A stretch of 64,000 nucleotides of DNA from Saccharopolyspora gregorii (GTDB taxonomy: Bacteria; Actinomycetota; Actinomycetes; Mycobacteriales; Pseudonocardiaceae): contig NZ_CP059556.1 of NCBI RefSeq assembly GCF_024734405.1, positions 3,782,001 through 3,846,000 of the forward strand, in the 5' to 3' direction. A model generated the notes under the pieces. That model saw nothing but the letters and a program-made list of their open reading frames with translations. It did no database searches and had not been told where the DNA came from. Positions 34,237-42,227 of this stretch are shown here, piece by piece (position 1 is the first letter of the stretch; each line of letters starts with the position of its first letter). Both the position numbers and the translations under genes were made by a program.

Positions 34237-35583
34237 GTGGAGTGGCAGTTCGGTCCGTACGTGGTCCAAGGCCTGATCGCCCGCGGCGGCATGGGGGAGA
34301 TCCACCGGGCGCACGACAGCAGGCATCAGCGGACCGTCGCGCTCAAGCTGATCGCGGAGCGCCACGCCGAGGACGCCGAGTTCCGCCGCCGCTTCCAGCG
34401 CGAAGCACAGGCGACCGCGCGGCTGCGCGACCCGCACGTGATCCCGATCCACTCCTACGGGGAGATCGACGGCCGGCTGTACCTGGACATGCGGCTGGTG
34501 GACGGCACCGACCTGGCCACGCACCTGGCGAGCTACGGGCCGCTGGACCCGGACCGGGCGGTGGGCCTGCTGGAGCAGGTCGCGCACGCGCTGGACGCCG
34601 CGCACGCCGACGGGCTGGTGCACCGCGACGTGAAACCGTCGAACGTGCTGGTCGGCCGCACCGGGTTCGCGTACCTGGTGGACTTCGGCATCGCCTACGC
34701 GGCGAGCACGGGGACGGCCGCGACCTCCACCGGCGTCACCGTCGGCACGCTGGCGTACATGGCGCCGGAGCGGTTCGGCGAGGGGCCGGCGGAGCCGAGC
34801 TCGGACGTGTACTCGCTGACCTGCCTGTTCTACGAATGCCTCACCGGCCGCAAGCCGTTCCAGCGCGAAGCGACCGTCGCGATGATCAGCGCGCACCTCA
34901 ACGACGACCCGCCGCGGCCGGGAACCACCGCGCCGCACCTGGGTGCCGCGTTCGACGCGGTGATCGCGCGCGGCATGGCGAAGGATCCCGCGCACCGATT
35001 CGGCTCGGCGGGCGAGCTGGCCGACGAGGCGCGCGCCGCGCTGCACGCCGCACCGACCGCGCCGCGCACCGCGACCGCGCGGCAGCCCGCGGAACCACCG
35101 CGCCGGAAGTCCCGCCGCAGGCTCGTGATCGCGGGCCTCGCGGCGCTGGGCGCGGTGCTGGTGGCGGGCGCGGCGTGGACGCTGACGCCGAGCGGTCGCT
35201 GGCAGCCCACCGACGACCGGCGGATCACCGCGGTGCCGGGGGCGCTGGTGGACGCGGACCTCGGGGTGTCGGTGCCGGTGAGCACCCCGGTCTGCAACGA
35301 CTCCTACGCCGTGGTGGTCGGCGCCGCGTTCGAGGCGAGCACCGTGCAGCGGCTGCTCGACGAGTTCCCCGGCTCCGACTACCTGCACGTCCCGTCGACG
35401 CCGTGCGGTGCCACGGCGAAGACGAGCACGAGCGGCAAGGCGATCTACTCCGTCTACTTCGGACCGTTCGCGGACGAGGCGAGCGCCTGCGAGCGGTTGG
35501 ACGCGGCTCGCGAGCAGGCCGACGACGCCTACGTGAAGCAGCTCAGCTCCACCGGCACCCCGGCGGTCATCGCCTGCGACTGA
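34237..35583 (+). CDS. Membrane Ser/Thr protein kinase with SPOR-like extracellular domain
   Basis: GTG at 34237 follows GGGGAGGAG by eight bases. Residues about 7-265 form a Hanks-type kinase: LIARGGMGEIHRAHD glycine loop, VALKLIAERH with the catalytic Lys, LVHRDVKPSNVLV, VDFGIAYA and TLAYMAPERFGEG. A Pro/Arg-rich linker and one membrane helix (RRLVIAGLAALGAVLVAGAAWTL, about 292-314) lead to an external domain of about 130 residues with two Cys pairs. Its end reads KAIYSVYFGPFADEASACERL and DDAYVKQLSS, which resembles SPOR peptidoglycan-binding repeats rather than PASTA domains. It would transmit wall or envelope status by phosphorylation. No phosphatase gene is adjacent. Confidence 0.88.
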   Translation: MEWQFGPYVVQGLIARGGMGEIHRAHDSRHQRTVALKLIAERHAEDAEFRRRFQREAQATARLRDPHVIPIHSYGEIDGRLYLDMRLVDGTDLATHLASYGPLDPDRAVGLLEQVAHALDAAHADGLVHRDVKPSNVLVGRTGFAYLVDFGIAYAASTGTAATSTGVTVGTLAYMAPERFGEGPAEPSSDVYSLTCLFYECLTGRKPFQREATVAMISAHLNDDPPRPGTTAPHLGAAFDAVIARGMAKDPAHRFGSAGELADEARAALHAAPTAPRTATARQPAEPPRRKSRRRLVIAGLAALGAVLVAGAAWTLTPSGRWQPTDDRRITAVPGALVDADLGVSVPVSTPVCNDSYAVVVGAAFEASTVQRLLDEFPGSDYLHVPSTPCGATAKTSTSGKAIYSVYFGPFADEASACERLDAAREQADDAYVKQLSSTGTPAVIACD

Positions 35584-35592
35584 CCGTCCGCA

Positions 35593-35919
35593 TCAGGCGG
35601 TCGCGAACAGGGTGCTCACCAGCAGCACGTGCACCGCGGTGCCGCCGAGGATGCTCAGCAGCGCGTTCCCGCGCCACAGGTGCAATCCGAGCGTCGCCGC
35701 GAGCGCCAGCCCCACCGGCGCGACCTCCGGCGCCGTGGTGCCGTGCACCGTGTAGACGGCGAGCACGACCATCACGCCGACGGGCATCCGCTGCCCCAGG
35801 TGGCGCACCAGCTCGCTGTCCCGCAACGGGGCCAGCGCCGCGAACGGCAGCGCCCGCACCCCCCACGTCACGGCGGTGCACACCGCGACGACCGCCACCA
35901 GGTACGGCGTCTCAGGCAC
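35593..35919 (-). CDS. azlD: AzlD-type branched-chain amino acid exporter small subunit
   Basis: The 108-residue hydrophobic protein has about four membrane segments and reads YLVAVVAVCTAVTWGVRALPFAALAPLRDSELVRHLGQRMPVGVMVVLAVYTV. ALPF followed by LG..mP..vm..L..Y is typical of AzlD. It works with AzlC to export branched-chain or related amino acids. Its start overlaps the end of azlC by eight bases, as usual for the pair, and the divergent Lrp-type regulator completes the expected unit. It converges on the kinase gene with nine bases between. Confidence 0.87.
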   Translation of the reverse strand: MPETPYLVAVVAVCTAVTWGVRALPFAALAPLRDSELVRHLGQRMPVGVMVVLAVYTVHGTTAPEVAPVGLALAATLGLHLWRGNALLSILGGTAVHVLLVSTLFATA

Positions 35920-36655
35920 GAGCGCTCCCCTTCCGCGCGACCAGGCGGACCAGCAGCAGAGCTGCGGTGAACAGGCCGAACGCCACCGGCAGCATCTGCT
36001 GCGGGAACAGCACCATCGCCACCAGCGCGCACACCAGCGCCAGCACCGGGGTCGGGATGTCGCGCCGCTCCCGGAACGCGTCCACCGCCAGCACCACGAA
36101 CAGCGCGGTCAGCGCGAAGTCCAGCCCGGCCAGCTCGAACGGCAGCACCGTCCCCACCAGCGCTCCGGCGGTGGCCCCACCGGCCCAGTACACCTGGCAC
36201 AACACCTGCAACCAGACGATGCGGCGGCCCGTCCAGGACCGCGCCGACTCGCTGGTGCTCGCCGCGTAGGCCTCATCGGTCAGCGCGAACGTGCTGTAGG
36301 CCTTGCCGAAGCGGCCGGTGACCCGGTGCAGCGGGAAGGACAGCGCGTAGAACACGTGCCGGAAGTTGACCAGCAGCGCCGTCAGCGCCACCTGCGCCAG
36401 CGGCGTCGCCACCAGCACCAGCCCGACCAGCAGGAACTCCAGCGAACCCGCGTAGATGAACGTGGTGAACACCGTCGCCCACCACCACGCCAGCCCCGAG
36501 TGCACCACCAGCATCCCGAACGCGATGCCCAGCGGGAACAGCGCCAGCCCCACCGAGCTCGAATCCCGCAGCGCCGCGCGGAAGTCGGCGTGGCGCACGG
36601 CGGGTTCGGGCGGCGCGGGAGGGCAGCGTTCGAGGACGGCGGAATGCGAGGTCAT
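35912..36655 (-). CDS. azlC: AzlC-type branched-chain amino acid permease
   Basis: The 247-residue membrane protein carries FRAALRDSSSVGLALFPLGIAFGMLVVHSGLAWWWATVFTTFIYAGSLEFLLVGLV, the AzlC (LIV-E family) hallmark. LTALLVNFRHVFYALSFPLHR and STFALTDEAYAAST follow, with about seven membrane helices in all. It forms a two-component exporter with AzlD, encoded immediately downstream with overlap. ATG at 36655 is used; ATG at 36667 would add four residues. The gene is divergent from an Lrp/AsnC regulator with about 60 bp between, which probably controls it in response to amino acids. Confidence 0.92.
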   Translation of the reverse strand: MTSHSAVLERCPPAPPEPAVRHADFRAALRDSSSVGLALFPLGIAFGMLVVHSGLAWWWATVFTTFIYAGSLEFLLVGLVLVATPLAQVALTALLVNFRHVFYALSFPLHRVTGRFGKAYSTFALTDEAYAASTSESARSWTGRRIVWLQVLCQVYWAGGATAGALVGTVLPFELAGLDFALTALFVVLAVDAFRERRDIPTPVLALVCALVAMVLFPQQMLPVAFGLFTAALLLVRLVARKGSARA

Positions 36656-36718
36656 GCCTGCAATCATAGTTTTCAGAACGCGTAATATGGTTGCCGACGA
36701 GGGCCGATATTTCGAGAT

Positions 36719-37177
36719 ATGAGCAATCAAATGATGATCGACGGTACTGATCACGACATTTTGTTCCACCTGCGCCAGGACGGCCGGTTGACCAACGTGG
36801 AGCTCGCCAAGCGCGTCGGGCTCACCCCAGCCCCCTGCCTGCGCCGGGTCAAGCGGCTGGAGGACGACGGGATCATCGCCGGCTACCGGGCGCGCATCGA
36901 CCCCGCCGCGGTGGGCCGCCGGTTCGAGGTGATGGTCTCGCTGGAGATCAGCATCAACGACCTGCAGACCGTCGAGGAGCTCGAATCCACGATCAGCGAG
37001 TACGACGAGGTCGTCGAGTTCCACCGCCTGTTCGGCCGCCCCGACTACCTGATCCGCGTCGCCGTCGAGGACCAGTCCGCGTTCGAGGAGTTCCTCACCG
37101 GCAAGCTCATGGCGCTGCGCGCGGTCGCCCGCGTCGACTCCCACCTGATCATGCGCAAGGTCAAGAGCGACGACTGA
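36719..37177 (+). CDS. Lrp/AsnC-family regulator of azlCD
   Basis: The 152-residue protein has an N-terminal helix-turn-helix (DHDILFHLRQDGRLTNVELAKRVGLTPAPCLRRVKRLEDDGIIAGYRARIDPAAVG) and a C-terminal RAM ligand domain (VMVSLEISINDLQ, VVEFHRLFGRPDYLIRVAVED, VDSHLIMRKVK). This is a complete Lrp/AsnC protein. Its start ATG lies in ATATTTCGAGATATG, which includes a near-palindrome (36707-36720), and no Shine-Dalgarno is seen, so the message may be leaderless or autoregulated at the start. It is divergent from azlCD, an arrangement known for AzlB-type regulators. Confidence 0.9.
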   Translation: MSNQMMIDGTDHDILFHLRQDGRLTNVELAKRVGLTPAPCLRRVKRLEDDGIIAGYRARIDPAAVGRRFEVMVSLEISINDLQTVEELESTISEYDEVVEFHRLFGRPDYLIRVAVEDQSAFEEFLTGKLMALRAVARVDSHLIMRKVKSDD

Positions 37178-37275
37178 CCGCTGCGCGGCGGCCGTCGGAA
37201 CTCGTCCTCGACCGGGGGCCCCGGCCGCACTACGGTCGACTCCCGGACCGTGCAGCTCGTCGACCAGGAGACCGC

Positions 37276-37701
37276 GTGAACACCATCGACCGCTTCCGCG
37301 ACGCCGTCGAGCGGCGCGACACCGCCGCGCTGGAACCGCTGTTCGCGGCCGAGCCGCGGTTCTTCAGCCCGGTCAAGTTCCGGCCGTTCGAAGGCAGGGA
37401 CCTGGTGCTCGGCGTGTTCGACGTGCTGTTCCGCCGGGTCTTCGAGGAGTTCCGCTACGCGGGCGCGCTGGAGGGCACCGCGGACACCGCGGCGGGCGGC
37501 GACGCCGACTCGCACGTGCTGATCTTCCGGGCGACCGTCGGCGGCAAGGAGGTCCACGGCATCGATCTCGTCCAGCTGGACGCGGCCGGGCTGATCTCCG
37601 AGTTCACCGTGATGGTGCGGCCGCTGAGCGCGGTCACCGCGCTCAGCGAGGCCGTGTTCGCCGGGCTCGTCGCCGAAGGGCTCGTGCCCGCGCCGCAGTG
37701 A
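37276..37701 (+). CDS. NTF2/SnoaL-like protein
   Basis: GTG at 37276 follows GGAG by about six bases. The 141-residue product opens with NTIDRFRDAVERRDTAALEPLFAAEPRFFSPV and continues with EGRDLVLGVFDVLFRRVFEEFRY, HVLIFRATVGGKEVHGIDLVQLDAAGLISEFTVMVRPLSAVTALSEAV. The sequence pattern (N-terminal helices, then a curved sheet ending in IxEFTVMVRP) is that of NTF2/SnoaL-like proteins. These may be enzymes (isomerases, cyclases, dehydratases) or ligand-binding domains; no catalytic residue can be assigned. It lies alone between the Lrp gene and the convergent ABC transporter operon. Confidence 0.8.
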   Translation: MNTIDRFRDAVERRDTAALEPLFAAEPRFFSPVKFRPFEGRDLVLGVFDVLFRRVFEEFRYAGALEGTADTAAGGDADSHVLIFRATVGGKEVHGIDLVQLDAAGLISEFTVMVRPLSAVTALSEAVFAGLVAEGLVPAPQ

Positions 37702-37764
37702 CGGCCCCGCGCGCGGCGGGCCACCGGCGGCGGGGGCGATCCGGTGGAGACGCCCCCACCGGGC

Positions 37765-38550
37765 TCACTCGTTCAGGATGCGCCGCAGGAACCGCCGGGT
37801 CCGCTCCTCCCGCGGATCGGCCAGCACCTGGTCGCCGCTGCCGCGCTCCACGATCGCGCCGTCGTCCAGGAACAGCACCTGGTCGGCGACCTGCCGGGCG
37901 AAGCGGATCTCGTGGGTGACGATGACCGTCGTCCAGCCCGCCGCCGCCAGGTCCTTGATCACCGCCAGCACCTCGCCGACCAGCTCCGGGTCCAGCGCCG
38001 AGGTCGGCTCGTCGAACAGCACCACGCGCGGCTCCAGCGCCAGCGCGCGGGCGATGCCGACGCGCTGCTGCTGCCCGCCGGAGAGCTGGAACGGGTAGGT
38101 GTCGGCGCGCTCGCCGAGCCCCACCTGCTCCAGCAGCGCCTTCGCGTCGGCGACGGCCTGCTCGCGCGGCCGGCGCTGGGCGACGACCGGGCCCTCGATG
38201 ACGTTCTCCAGCACCGTGCGGTGCGGGAACAGGTTGTGCGACTGGAAGACCATGCCGCTCTGCGCGCGCAGCCGCGCCGCCTCGCGACGCCCGGCCTTCC
38301 CGGCGGGCAACGCCGCGAAGTCGACCTCCACGTCGTCGATGCCGATCACTCCGGAATCCGGGACGTCCAGCGCGTTCAACGAGCGCAGCACGGTGGTCTT
38401 GCCCGAACCGGACGGCCCCACCACGACCGTCGAAGTGCCGCGCGCGGCCTCGAAGTCGATGCCGCGCAGCACCTTCCGGTCGTCGAAGGACTTCTCCAGC
38501 CCGCGCACCCGGATCCGGGGTTCGGGATTCTGCTCCGCGGTCTCGGTCAT
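37765..38550 (-). CDS. Amino acid ABC transporter ATPase, cystine type
   Basis: The 261-residue ATPase has Walker A VVGPSGSGKTTVLRSLN, Q-loop GMVFQSHNLFPHRTVLENV, signature LSGGQQQRVGIARALALEP, Walker B VVLFDEPTSALDPELVGEVL and H-loop VTHEIRFARQVAD. The pattern is that of the polar amino acid (GlnQ/TcyC) subfamily. ATG at 38550 overlaps the stop of the fused receptor-permease gene by four bases (ATGA), so the two are translationally coupled. They form a two-gene importer with no further permease. Specificity is inferred from the receptor domain of the partner. Confidence 0.92.
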   Translation of the reverse strand: MTETAEQNPEPRIRVRGLEKSFDDRKVLRGIDFEAARGTSTVVVGPSGSGKTTVLRSLNALDVPDSGVIGIDDVEVDFAALPAGKAGRREAARLRAQSGMVFQSHNLFPHRTVLENVIEGPVVAQRRPREQAVADAKALLEQVGLGERADTYPFQLSGGQQQRVGIARALALEPRVVLFDEPTSALDPELVGEVLAVIKDLAAAGWTTVIVTHEIRFARQVADQVLFLDDGAIVERGSGDQVLADPREERTRRFLRRILNE

Positions 38551-40022
38551 CGCGCCACGTACCTGTCCAGTCGGGTTTCCAGTCGCTTCTGCGCGGCCGA
38601 GATCGCCACGCACATGATCCAGTAGTACAGCCCGGCGAAGGCGTAGAGCGCGAGGAACTCGTTGCTCTCCGCCGCGGCCAGCTGCGCCTGCCGGAACAGC
38701 TCGGTCAGCAGCACCACCGAGCCCAGCGAGGTGTCCTTCAGCAACGACAGCAAGGTGTTCGACAGCGGCGGCACCGCGGTGCGCGTCGCCTGCGGCAGGA
38801 CGATCCGCCGCAGGGTCTGCCAGTAGCCGAGCCCGATCGTCGCCGACGCCTCGAACTGGCCCTTCGGCACCGCCAGGATCGCCGAGCGCACCACTTCCGC
38901 GGCGTACCCGGCCACGTTGAGGCTGAACGCGATCACCGCCGCGGTGAACGGCGGGAACTTCACGCCCAGCTGCGGCAGCCCGTAGAACACGATGAACAGC
39001 TGCAGCAGCAGCGGCGTCCCCCGGATGATCGAGATGAACGCGCGCGCCAGCCCGGACAGCACCCGGTACGGCGAGATCCGGGCCAGCGCCACCACCAGCG
39101 CCAGCGCCAGGCCGATGGCGAAGCTCAACGCGGTCAGCGGGATCGTCACCTGCACCAGGCCCAGGAACATCGGCCAGGCCGTGCCCGCCACCACCTGCCA
39201 GGTGCTGGTGCGCTCGCGCCCGGAGAGGTCGGCGTCGCCGCCGTCGGGCACCGAGACGTCGGCCTTGAAGTAGCCGCGGGAGATCTCGGCGAGGGTGCCG
39301 TCGGCCTTCAGCTCGCCGATCGCCCGGTCCGCCTGCTCCAGCAGGGCGCCGTCGGCCTTGCGGAAGGTGAGGACCTGCTCGCTGGTCTCGCCGCCGGCGT
39401 CCCCGGCGATCTCCACGTCCTTCGACCCGGTGCTGGCCAGGTAGTCGAGCACCGCGATGTTGTCGTTGACGATCGCGTCCACCCGGCCCTGGGTGAGCAG
39501 CGCGGCGGCCTGCGCGAAGCCCTCGACGGCCTCCACGTTCGCCCCGGCGTCGCGCGCGACCTGCGCCCAGTTGCTGGTGCTGGACTGCGCGGTGGTGCGG
39601 CCGCGGACGTCGTCGAGCGTCTTGATGCTCTCGTCGCCGGTGCGGCGCACCACCACGCCGCGGGAGTACGTGTAGGGCTCGGACAGCCCGTACTTGGCGG
39701 CGCGTTCCTCGTTGACCGACACCTGGTTGGCGATGACGTCGATGCGGCCCGCGTCCAGCGCCGGGAAGATCGCGTCCCACTGCGTCTCGACGAACTCGAT
39801 CCGCCACCCGGCGCGGTCCGCGATCGCCTTGATCACGTCGACGTCGTAGCCGGTGAGGTCCGCGCTGCCGGTGTCGTGGAACGAGAACGGCGGATAGGTG
39901 CCCTCGGTGCCGACCTTGACCACCGGCCGGTCGTCCGGTGGCGCCTGCGCCGCGGCCGCCTGGGCAGGCGCGACCACCGCCATGATCAGGAACAGCACCG
40001 CGCACTTGAGCGCATGTCGCAT
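38547..40022 (-). CDS. Fused substrate-binding protein and permease, cystine-type ABC importer
   Basis: ATG at 40022 has GAGGGAG seven bases upstream. The 491-residue protein begins with a signal sequence (LKCAVLFLIMAVVAPAQAAA) and a type-3 solute-binding domain (about 33-260). This reads VGTEGTYPPFSFHDTG, GYDVDVIKAIADRAGWRIEFVETQWDAIFPALDAGRIDVIANQVS, TAQSSTSNWAQVARDAGANVEAVEGFAQA and VNDNIAVLDYLAST. These closely match cystine receptors (FliY/TcyA type). A HisM/GlnP-type permease domain follows (about 280-490) with AGYAAEVVRSAILAVPKGQFEAS, the EAA loop. Receptor-permease fusions are known (GlnPQ type) but less common in this subfamily. The receptor is held at the outer membrane face, next to its own channel. 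Cystine specificity is inference from motif similarity. Confidence 0.9.
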   Translation of the reverse strand: MRHALKCAVLFLIMAVVAPAQAAAAQAPPDDRPVVKVGTEGTYPPFSFHDTGSADLTGYDVDVIKAIADRAGWRIEFVETQWDAIFPALDAGRIDVIANQVSVNEERAAKYGLSEPYTYSRGVVVRRTGDESIKTLDDVRGRTTAQSSTSNWAQVARDAGANVEAVEGFAQAAALLTQGRVDAIVNDNIAVLDYLASTGSKDVEIAGDAGGETSEQVLTFRKADGALLEQADRAIGELKADGTLAEISRGYFKADVSVPDGGDADLSGRERTSTWQVVAGTAWPMFLGLVQVTIPLTALSFAIGLALALVVALARISPYRVLSGLARAFISIIRGTPLLLQLFIVFYGLPQLGVKFPPFTAAVIAFSLNVAGYAAEVVRSAILAVPKGQFEASATIGLGYWQTLRRIVLPQATRTAVPPLSNTLLSLLKDTSLGSVVLLTELFRQAQLAAAESNEFLALYAFAGLYYWIMCVAISAAQKRLETRLDRYVAR

Positions 40023-40195
40023 CGGCGACTCCCTCACCCTCCACAGCGCCCGGATCGCGGCACCGTGCAGGGAGCATAGGGCGAGCGGCGGGGAGCCCGC
40101 TCCATGATCCACTATCCGGGACGTCGCAGGAAGCGGGTGGTGCGCTGTGACCGAGCGGACAGCAGGCACGGCTCCCGGAGCCCGCACCGCCGCCT

Positions 40196-40340
40196 AAGAT
40201 CCTCCCGAACAGGTGACGGCGAGGGAATCCGATGGAAGTTCGGAGCGGTCGCGCCACTGTGACCGGGCCAGGCGCCCGGGAGCCAGACCCCTCCCGTCGC
40301 ACCGACCGCTACCCGGGCCGCGCCAGCCCGAGGAGGGTGC
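40196..40340 (+). promoter_or_regulatory. Cobalamin riboswitch
   Basis: The leader contains conserved B12-element blocks in order: AGGTGACGGCGAGGGAA near 40211, GGAAGTTCGGAGCGG near 40233, the core GCGCCACTGTGACCGGG near 40251 and GGGAGCCAGACC near 40279. GCCACTGT and GAGCCAGACC are diagnostic. It ends just before AGGAGG at 40331, so ligand binding probably sequesters the ribosome binding site of the permease gene at 40348. By family rule, cobalamin would switch the transporter off. Exact boundaries are approximate. Confidence 0.92.
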
Positions 40341-40347
40341 CGCTCCC

Positions 40348-41421
40348 GTGCCGCCACGTCCCGACACCACCCGGCGCGGGTCACCGCCGCGCAGGCTGCG
40401 CGCCCCGCTGGTCGTGCTGCTGCTGTGCGCGCTGCTGCCGGTCAGCACCGGGCTGTCCACCGCGTTCGGCGCCGAACCGCTCCCGATCGGTCCCGTCGCC
40501 GACGCGCTGCTGAGCCGGATCACCGGCGGGGTCCCCGCCGACCTGGTGCACGACACGATCGTCTGGAACCTGCGGCTGCCGCGGGCCCTGCTGGCCGTGG
40601 TCGTCGGAGCCGGGCTGGCGCTGGCCGGGGCCGCGATGCAGACGCTGGTGCGCAACCCGCTCGCCGACCCGTACCTGCTCGGGGTGTCCTCCGGCGCCGG
40701 GGTCGGCGCCACCCTGGTGATCACGACGGGGTTGTTCGCCGGGGCCGGGATCTGGGCGCTGTCGGCGGGGGCGCTGACCGGGGCGTTGTGCTCGGCGCTG
40801 CTGGTCTTCGGCATCGCGGTGGCGCAGGGCGGGCTGACCCCGCTGCGGCTGGTGCTGATCGGGACGGTGCTCGGCTCCGCGTTCTCCTCCGTCGCGAGCT
40901 TCCTGGTGTTCCGCAGCTCCGATCCGGCCGCCGCGCAGTCGGTGCTGTTCTGGCTGCTGGGCAGCCTCGCCGGGGCGGAGTGGTCGCAGCTCGCGCTGCC
41001 CGCCGGTGTCGTGGCGGTGGCGGGCGTCGCGTTGTTCGCGGGCAGCGGCTGGCTCGACGCGCTCAGCACCGGGCCGGACACCGCGGCCGCGCTGGGCGTG
41101 CCGGTGCGGGCGCTGCGGATCGCGCTGTTCGTGCTGCTGGCCGTGCTGGTCGGGGTGCTGGTCGCGGTCTCCGGCGGCATCGGGTTCGTCGGGCTCGTCG
41201 TCCCGCACATCGCCCGGCTCGTCGTCGGCGCCCGGCACCGGGCGCTGCTGCCGGTCGCCGCGCTCGCCGGGGCGCTGTTCCTGCTGTGGGTGGACGTCGC
41301 GACGCGGGTGCTGGTGCGGCCCACCGAGATCCCGCTCAGCGTGGTGTCCGGGCTGATCGGGGCGCCGGTGTTCCTGGTGCTGCTGGGGCGGCGCCGCTAC
41401 GCCTACGGCGGTGCGTCGTGA
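40348..41421 (+). CDS. btuC: Cobalamin ABC transporter permease (BtuC/FecCD family)
   Basis: GTG at 40348 is used; AGGAGG at 40331 is rather distant (11 bases). The 357-residue protein has about ten membrane helices and the FecCD/BtuC signatures: NLRLPRALLAVVVGAGLALAGAAMQTLVRNPLADPYLLGVSSGAGVGA, LRLVLIGTVLGSAFSSVASFL, QSVLFWLLGSLAGAEWSQL and GGIGFVGLVVPHIARLVVG. It forms the channel of a corrinoid or metal-chelate importer. The riboswitch immediately upstream makes cobalamin or a precursor corrinoid the best substrate. First gene of a three-gene operon; its stop overlaps the ATPase start by four bases (GTGA). Confidence 0.9.
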   Translation: MPPRPDTTRRGSPPRRLRAPLVVLLLCALLPVSTGLSTAFGAEPLPIGPVADALLSRITGGVPADLVHDTIVWNLRLPRALLAVVVGAGLALAGAAMQTLVRNPLADPYLLGVSSGAGVGATLVITTGLFAGAGIWALSAGALTGALCSALLVFGIAVAQGGLTPLRLVLIGTVLGSAFSSVASFLVFRSSDPAAAQSVLFWLLGSLAGAEWSQLALPAGVVAVAGVALFAGSGWLDALSTGPDTAAALGVPVRALRIALFVLLAVLVGVLVAVSGGIGFVGLVVPHIARLVVGARHRALLPVAALAGALFLLWVDVATRVLVRPTEIPLSVVSGLIGAPVFLVLLGRRRYAYGGAS

Positions 41422-42227
41422 GCGCGCCGGTGCAGGTGACCGGGCTGCGCTGCGCGCTCGGCGACCGCACCGTGCTGCGCGAGCTGACCTGGAGCGCCAC
41501 CGCGGGCGAGACGATCGGCGTGGTCGGGCCCAACGGCGCCGGGAAGTCCACGCTGCTGCGCGCGCTCGCCGGGATCCTGCGCCCGGCGGCCGGGGAGGTG
41601 CTGGTCGACGGCACCGCGCTGCACCGGCTGACCGCCCGGCAGCGGGCGCGCCGGGTCGCGCTGGTCCCGCAGGAGGAGGACCTGCCGCCGGACTTCCTGG
41701 TCGGCGAGTTCGTCGCGCTCGGCACCACGCCCTACCGGGCGCCGTGGTCCGGCGGCGGCGACGCCGAACGCGCGGCGGTGGCCGAGGCGCTGCGCGCGGT
41801 GGACCTGGCCGGTTTCGAGGACCGTCCGGTGGACCGGCTCTCCGGCGGGGAGCGCAGGCGGGTGCTGCTGGCCCGCGGCTTCGCCCAGCGGACCCCGCTG
41901 CTGCTGCTCGACGAACCGACGAACCACCTCGACGCGCACCACCAGCTGGAGCTGCTGCGGCTGGTGCGCGACTCCGACCGGACCTGCGTGCTCAGCCTGC
42001 ACGACCTGGCGCTGGCGGCCGCCACCTGCGACCGGGTGCTGGTGCTGCACGAGGGCACCGCCCGCCCGCTCGCCGCACCGGACGAGGCGCTCGCGCCCGA
42101 GGTGGTCCGCGAGGTCTTCGGCGTCGAAGCCACCCCCGTCACCCATCCCCGTACCGGCAGGACCCACCTGCTCATCGGGGCCGCACCGAACGAGGACGCA
42201 CCATGCGACGACACGCCCGGACGCTGA
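41418..42227 (+). CDS. btuD: Cobalamin ABC transporter ATPase (BtuD-like)
   Basis: GTG at 41418 overlaps the permease stop. The 269-residue ATPase has Walker A GVVGPNGAGKSTLLRALAG, Q-loop VALVPQEEDLPPDFLVGEFVALG, signature LSGGERRRVLLARGFAQ, Walker B LLLLDEPTNHLDAHHQLELL and H-loop LSLHDLALAAATCD. The pattern is that of FepC/BtuD ATPases. It powers the BtuC-type channel. The stop overlaps the next gene's start by 25 bases, keeping the three subunits coupled. Confidence 0.92.
   Translation: MSAPVQVTGLRCALGDRTVLRELTWSATAGETIGVVGPNGAGKSTLLRALAGILRPAAGEVLVDGTALHRLTARQRARRVALVPQEEDLPPDFLVGEFVALGTTPYRAPWSGGGDAERAAVAEALRAVDLAGFEDRPVDRLSGGERRRVLLARGFAQRTPLLLLDEPTNHLDAHHQLELLRLVRDSDRTCVLSLHDLALAAATCDRVLVLHEGTARPLAAPDEALAPEVVREVFGVEATPVTHPRTGRTHLLIGAAPNEDAPCDDTPGR

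Noticed and set aside
38547-40022. Possible sequencing error joining a binding-protein gene to a permease gene
   Set aside because: The linker is in frame and of sensible composition, codon bias is even, and receptor-permease fusions are known. I kept it as one gene.
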